Positions 59,480 through 64,000 of a stretch of 64,000 bases of DNA are shown here, in pieces. The translations under genes were made by a program, and so were the position numbers. Origin of the DNA: Cristatella mucedo (taxonomy: Eukaryota > Bryozoa > Phylactolaemata > Cristatellidae); the NCBI GenBank assembly GCA_009760855.2, contig WPIO01000015.1, positions 1 to 64,000 of the forward strand, read 5' to 3'. Position 1 is the stretch's first letter; each line of letters begins with the position of its first letter. The notes under the pieces are model-generated. The model saw nothing but the letters and a program-made list of their open reading frames with translations. It was not told where the DNA came from and made no database searches.

Positions 59480-60300
59480 TCTATAGCCCACTCGCAGTTT
59501 CAGCTGCTTTCGCTATGCATTCGGTAGCAAACAGGCTTCCTCTCAGGTGAATAAGAGAAAGTGGAAAGCATAGCAGAGTCAGGACAGCAGATGAAAAAGT
59601 GAACAGAATGAAAGTAGCATCCCAGGACCACTGGAAAGGATGTGCCATAGTTGGCAGCAGGAAAGTAGTTGTCTTTGCGTAAAAATAGTGGAAACGAGTT
59701 CCGCAGTCTAAGACCTGCACAGACCTTCCGTAGCCAACGGTCTTTACACAGATGAATGGAACGGCTAATTTATTGTCTATGCTTGCCTGAGGGAGATTGG
59801 AGGCTAAAATGGTGTAGCAGTTCAGCTAGGTCCTAATGAGCCAAGCCGTGTCGGGCCTTGTGGGTCATCGTAAAAAAAGAACTGCTTTCTATCCGTCGAT
59901 CAACCGGCAGCCATCCTGGCTAGTTTTGCAAAGGAGACACTTGGTCAAACCTCTGGGATTTAAAAACTATCTTTTCAGCCATATTCATAGCCAGCTGCAG
60001 TGGCCTAGTGGCTTTTTTCGGTAGCTTAGCCAAAGGGGAATTACAAAAATTTAGCCGAGGCAAAACTTAGGAGCAAGTTAACTTTTTCAAGCCACGGTGG
60101 AAGACAAGACCTAATCAGAGACAGTAATCAGACATAATGGTTAGCTGCAGAAGAAGTCTTCTTAGCGAAGCTTTCACAATTTTGGCAGTTTTCGCAGATG
60201 ACACCTAAGTTCTGAGCAAATGACGGATGCACCAGAGCAACACCTATTTAAAGCACAAATCCTTCTAGTCAAGCGACACGCTTAGGGTGTCCTATGAGCA
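59480..60300 (-). mobile_element. Relic of a different L2/CR1-like LINE
   Basis: On the - strand: LGVICENCQNCESF (near 60210), then KLARMAAG in the place of GLP..., then WLPVDRRIESSSF, MTHKARHGLAH (near 59850) and LRLRNSFP (near 59705). The order NLGVI..., LQWLPVxxRIEFxxL, TxKAxHGLAPxYL, LRxxxSFP is that of L2/CR1 RT C-termini, but the sequence is clearly not the family at 1-3617. Possible weaker continuation to ~60480. Multiple stops. Confidence 0.55.
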
Positions 60301-60689
60301 GCTGTTCAGCTTTATCGTCGGTCAGTTTCAAGAAACCTTTCGAAATCCAAGATCAATGACGGCAAGAGGAGGCACGTTATTGACTAAGGTCTGTGCCAAA
60401 ATGTGATATAACAGCTGCTTTTTTCATTTGAAACGGCAAATCGGTTCATAAAAAGAGGGCAGCAAAGTTTCTAAAATGTTCCCTTTTTAAATTAGCCTGC
60501 AATTTGGTTGAAGAATTTAAAAATGTCACCCTGTTGAGCCCAATACATCGGTCGGTGTTTATGCATTACGACATGCATGTATGTGCATAGGATTGCACAC
60601 GCGAGTTTTTAGATGCATCTTCCAGTAATAGTACAGCTGCTGCATGTATAAACCAGTTGAGTATGGTTTTGCTTTACTTGTGCCTGCTT

Positions 60690-62342
60690 TCGTGATCGGC
60701 AAGAATTTAATTGTTATAACCGCCCAGTCTCCCTTATACTCTTCCTATCAAAGACACTGCAACGAGTAGTGGCAGAACAGCTGAAATTATATATTGAAAC
60801 TTCCAACTTCACCAGTAACTTCTGGTCTGACTTTAAAGCTAGCCACTCCACAGAGTCAGCATTGCTTCGGGTGTACAGCAACCTACGTAGGAATGCAGAC
60901 AAGGGTAGAGTATCTCTACTTGTTTCGCTCGATGTTTCTGCAGCATTTGATACTATCGATCACCAAGTTCTTCTGAGCGCCTCTAATCTCGCCCGGGCAT
61001 AGCTGGCACTGGTCTGCAATGGATCAGATCTTATCTAAGTGGGATTGATGTGAATAAACAAAGATCATGACAGAAACCTCCTAAATACGGAATACCTCGT
61101 GGTTCTGTGCTTGATTCCATTCTGTTTGCGGTTTATGCTCTTTCCCCTGCCGATGTGATTACCAGGCACAACAAAGGCTTCTGCTTCTATGCGAATGACA
61201 CTCAGTTGTACCTTAGCTTTGATCCATCCTAGACTTCCTGCACTTCGAATCATCTCAACTTCTTTGCTGCATGTACTGATGACATCTACGTATAGATGTC
61301 ATCAAATTTTCTTAAAATGAATTATGATAAAAACAACTTACTAGTTATGGGCACAGCAAGTCTGATTCAAAAATTGGAAGAGCTGACACAAAAAATTGGC
61401 TTAGCTGGCATATCTCCTGTCGAATCTGCACGAAATCTAGGTGTCATTTTCCAAAGTAACCTTTCATTAGACGGCCACAACAGCTCCACGGTCAAGTCTG
61501 CCTACTTTCAGCTACGTCAGCAAATGCAAAGCGCCAAGAAAGAGATTGAGTTCTCTGAGGGTGCTTTATCAAGTGCATTATTATTATTATTAATATTACA
61601 TAACATTGCTAAAATTTGGGCTTTTGTAAACAAAAATACCACATCTAAACCGGTCCATGCATTTCTAACGACCAGTCTTGACTTCTGTAACCTGCTGCTT
61701 CCTGGTCTACCGGCCTTTGCACCCAGGCGCTTCCAGCTGGTGCAAAACTCTGCAGCTAGGCTTGTCTGTGGTGAGTGGCAAAGTTGCCACATCACACCAC
61801 TTCTAGCTTATCTGCACTGGCTCCCACCCAAGCAACGCATCGACTCAAAGACTTTGGCATTCACTTGTTTGGTCCCTTCGTTTTTCGGCTGTAGCCTACC
61901 TGTCAGAAATACTCCCCCGCCAGGTTAAGTATAATACCACCTGCTGTTCTGAATTCGACTGTTTAGCTACACCTCGTACGAACCTCAAATCCTCAGAATA
62001 TCGTGCTTCAGTTCATGTGCTTCCAAAGCCTGAAACTCATTTCTGACTGGCTTCACGACATTCCCTGAGTTGACATCTAAAAAGAAGCTAAAAACACATC
62101 TATTCATTACAGCATTTAGTGCGTTCGATGGAGTCGTCCTTTGTGTTGCTTGCTGACACTGTGCATGCTGCCACTAACCTTCATTGCAACCTGACCTGGT
62201 GCATTTCGCCAGAACCATGTTATGTTTGCTGTCATGGAACATGCTACCACTAACCATTCAACCATATTTCCTTTGCAGCATATGCAAAGTGTCAAGAAAG
62301 AGATCAAGTTCTCTGGTGGTCCTAAATAAATTTATTATTATT
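60690..62342 (+). mobile_element. Decayed L2 LINE, RT to 3' tail
   Basis: Begins at NYNRPVSL-like sequence (60709-), then GLVASHSTESALL (near 60840), SLLVSLDVSAAFDTIDHQVL (60920-60975), GIPRGSVL (near 61090), FYANDTQLYLSFDPS (61185-; YADD changed to YAND), FLKMNYDKNNLLVMG (61300-), ARNLGVIFQSNLSLDG, LDFCNLLLPGLPA, LVQNSAARLV, LLAYLHWLPPKQRID, the 3' UTR and tail at 62268-62342. Several frameshifts; the catalytic Asp substitution shows it is dead. Contains a nested LINE tail at 61515-61599. Confidence 0.88.
61515..61599 (+). mobile_element. LINE-tail-only insertion nested in an L2 relic, in frame
   Basis: Between codons for YFQL and HNIAKIW of the host RT lies AGCAAATGCAAAGCGCCAAG, AAAGAGATTGAGTTCTCTG, AGGGTGCTTTATCAAGTGC and ATTATTATT..., the L2 3' tail alone. 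The host frame stays open across it, which produces a 210-codon frame (61296-61928) with LLLLLIL encoded by the ATT run. Coincidental preservation is likely since the host copy is dead. Confidence 0.85.
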
Positions 62343-62436
62343 GTGATATGCACAGCGGCCACATCGCTCGACATATTGTTTGAGGCTATATTCTTGGTCA
62401 GTGTGATTTCTGGCGAAAACTTAAATGCGATATTAA

Positions 62437-62515
62437 ATGTAATAATAATTCACTTGATAAAGCACCCTCAGAGAACTTAATCTCTCTCTAGGCGCTTTAC
62501 ATTTGCTGCAAAGTG
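62437..62515 (-). mobile_element. LINE-tail-only copy
   Basis: AATAATAATTCACTTGATAA, GCACCCTCAGAGAACTTAAT, CTCTCTCTAGGCGCTTTACA and TTTGCTGCAAAGTG: the L2 3' tail in reverse, ending ~20 bases upstream of the hairpin, with no coding sequence attached. Confidence 0.8.
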
Positions 62516-62639
62516 AATATATCTGAAACGCTCATACACAAATTTGTCTCTTTATACTACACACAGCTCAGAACTCGCTTCCCATAAAGCAGCATATCTA
62601 CTTCAAGATTTTCTCAATCCTCTCTCATCCGTTAATTGT

Positions 62640-62880
62640 TAAGCTCTAGCCTACTCATCTAAACTATTCACCAATCAGAATAGGCATGACACAACCAGGC
62701 CTCCGTACTTAAATCGTTCATCCATACCTCAAAGAAAATTCAAACCCATTGTGGAACGTGCCTATTGGTTGCTCGCTCCAAAAGCCAGGAACTCATTCGA
62801 TAAGGGCATCACGTCAACCACTGAATTGACATCATTTAAAAAGGCCACAGTGGACCTGTTGCTGGGGCCTTATGAATTAT
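62640..62880 (+). mobile_element. C-terminal relic of a third LINE family
   Basis: On the + strand an open stretch reads PYLNRSSIPQRKFKPIVERA, YWLLAPKARNSFDKGITST and TELTSFKKATVDLLLGPYEL before a stop at about 62879. The pattern RxxxxxxP..RxxxxxRxxxxxAPxxxNSxxxxI...TSFKKxxxxxLL is the end of a CR1/L2-like or jockey-like RT, different from the other copies in the window. Confidence 0.5.
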
Positions 62881-63220
62881 AACGGAATAATATATGCAAT
62901 AAGTATTACAATAACCATGAAGTACATTTGAATGACCTTTTACTTGCCAAAAAATTATCAACTTGACAAAGTATATTTTAGACGGTATGTGACCATTCGC
63001 CTGGTGATTCAGGCACCTGATCCATGCTGAAGTAAATCCACAATAAACACTGCATTACACAACAACAGAAAGTGACAATACCCAGACCATATCACTAAAA
63101 ATTGCACATAATGGTTGCATGAATGATAGCTCACTACACAAGATACATTCCTTCAAAAATGTAGCACATTCATCATTACGCCTACACAGATTGATAAAGA
63201 GCAGAAAGACATGCCTTATA
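62881..63220. other. Unassigned AT-rich stretch
   Basis: No coding, tRNA or repeat similarity seen. Confidence 0.35.
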
Positions 63221-63360
63221 AAAAGGAGGCCTGAAAGTAGGCATACTTGACAGCCGAGCTGATGTGGTCATCTAGTGAGAGGTCAGTCACTGAGTAACAG
63301 GACACCCAAATTTTTTCAGGTGCTTCAGAAGGTATGCTAACAGTGTTGATCTTTAGAGCA

Positions 63361-63431
63361 CTACTAATAATAATACATTTGGCACAGCACCCTCGAAGAA
63401 CTTAAACTCTTTCTAGGCACGTTTCAATGTT
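63361..63431 (-). mobile_element. LINE-tail-only insertion nested in an L2 relic
   Basis: CTACTAATAATAATACATTT, GGCACAGCACCCTCGAAGAA and CTTAAACTCTTTCTAGGCAC: a worn copy of the L2 hairpin tail between two adjacent parts of the RT sequence. Confidence 0.7.
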
Positions 63432-63513
63432 AAAGTCACACCTTCTTTGCTCATAACTACTAAGTTGGTTTTTACCATGATTCAATTTGAGAAAGCTCGT
63501 TGACATCCACATG

Positions 63514-63690
63514 CATTGGTGAGCCGTGATGGTACACTAGGTAAGGCGGTTACTTTCACGACCTCGGTCCCGAGGTCATGGGCTCGATTCTTGTGGTGGG
63601 CGATTCTTTATCGCCACTGCAAGCGGTGGTGATAGCCGTAAAGGCTCTTCTATCGCTATACAAAAAGAGGCTGCTTAATCAGCTAGCATT
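63514..63690 (+). mobile_element. Second tRNA-derived SINE-like insertion
   Basis: Flanked on both sides by the interrupted L2 relic. A-box-like GATGGTACACTAGGTAAGGC (63528-63547), stem ACGACCTCGGTCCCGAGGTC, B-box-like GGGCTCGATTC (63580-63590). The tail differs from the first SINE: two wobble hairpins, GCCACTGC/GCGGTGGT near 63613-63632 and AGCC/GGCT near 63634-63645, and an AT-rich end without the L2 hairpin. Class II (Leu/Ser-like) head. Confidence 0.6.
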
Positions 63691-64000
63691 TATTTTATGC
63701 AATTGTCAGCAATACATAAAGCAAGAAAGTTGAGAACATATTACATGCTGGAGGGCTGGAAGGGATAAAAGCATGGGTACAGCTACGTGACATCTGCATA
63801 GAGGTAAAAGCCTACGTAGTGCTTGGCGATTGCATCGGCAAGAGAGCGTATAAATTGAGAACAATAAGCAGAACAAGCACAGAACCCTGAGGTACCTGTA
63901 CTTCATGGTCCCTCAGATGGTGTCTATCCATGTACATCAACACTCTGAAGTCGCACACTGAGATAACACCTAAACCATTATAGCACAGTGATCATGATGT

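Larger units (their letters stand above)
63225..64000 (-). mobile_element. Decayed L2 LINE relic running off the window, with two nested insertions
   Basis: In + strand terms 63240-63350 matches GAGCTGATGTGGTCRTCTAR and GAGAGGTCA (reverse of the SSTVKS...NLGV block), 63450-63512 matches the NFLKLN region, and 63690-64000 matches the FHFYADDTQ to motif B region (GACATCTGCATAGAGGTAAA; CCTGAGGTACC; CCACTGAGATA-like end). A LINE tail (63361-63431) and a tRNA-derived SINE (63514-63690) interrupt it. Continues beyond the right edge. Confidence 0.75.

Noticed and set aside
61296-61928. 210-codon frame as an intact RT domain with an inserted linker
   Set aside because: The inserted 85 bases are a LINE tail and the element has a mutated catalytic Asp and upstream frameshifts; the open frame is fortuitous.

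Overview
The window is repeat-dense, non-coding eukaryotic DNA, almost certainly from an animal (probably an invertebrate). No host gene, rRNA, CRISPR or operon is recognisable. What can be read is a stack of retrotransposons of several classes around a very large satellite array. The species cannot be named from this sequence. The animal reading rests on the L2/CR1-type LINEs with an APE endonuclease and (ATT)n tails, R2/NeSL-type LINE relics with a restriction-like endonuclease, a copia-type LTR element, and tRNA-derived SINEs.

Layout. 1-3617: nearly complete L2-clade LINE on the + strand (basic N-terminal reading frame, APE endonuclease, reverse transcriptase, hairpin tail plus (ATT)n), broken only by small frame changes, two of them at or next to homopolymers. 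3618-4283: a 5'-truncated relative, joined tail to tail on the - strand. 4.4-8.8 kb: two related relics of a restriction-like-endonuclease LINE and a CCHC-knuckle gag/ORF1 relic, all -, with a tRNA-derived SINE nested in one. 8.8-10.1 kb: nothing recognised. 10.1-50.7 kb: a satellite array with a ~1.2 kb monomer. It has decayed long monomers (~1.4 kb) at its left edge, a young higher-order-repeat core at about 14.6-34.8 kb (blocks of 6.74, 4.36 and 5.56 kb plus a truncated fourth), older monomer-by-monomer repeats at 34.8-46.7 kb (period ~1.22 kb), an inverted block at 46.7-48.4 kb, and decayed copies to 50.7 kb. Insertions into the array include a nearly identical LINE 3' end (35.6-36.0 kb), an 18-nt LINE-end micro-insertion (29.84 kb) and a 1346-bp TG...CA-type element with a perfect 4-bp target duplication (42.8-44.1 kb).

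51.1-57.6 kb: a second, unrelated tandem repeat (unit ~1.5 kb, about 2.3 copies), interrupted by an L2 copy (one unit has the LINE, the other keeps the empty site) and by a short copia-type LTR element with LTRs, PBS-like and PPT-like sites and only a gag relic inside. 58.8-64.0 kb: a graveyard of L2/CR1-like relics on both strands with nested LINE-tail-only insertions and a second tRNA-derived SINE.

How the parts work together. The L2-type LINE appears to be the local engine. Its 3' tail, a conserved hairpin (AAAGCGCC...GGCGCTTT) followed by ATT repeats, recurs alone at five or more places, ends one SINE family and even occurs as an 18-nt insertion. This fits tail-specific target-primed reverse transcription supplying the L2 copies, the tail-only copies and the SINE. 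The satellite core with older edges has the architecture of a centromeric or pericentromeric array, but nothing here proves that role. All identity and copy-number statements come from reading by eye.
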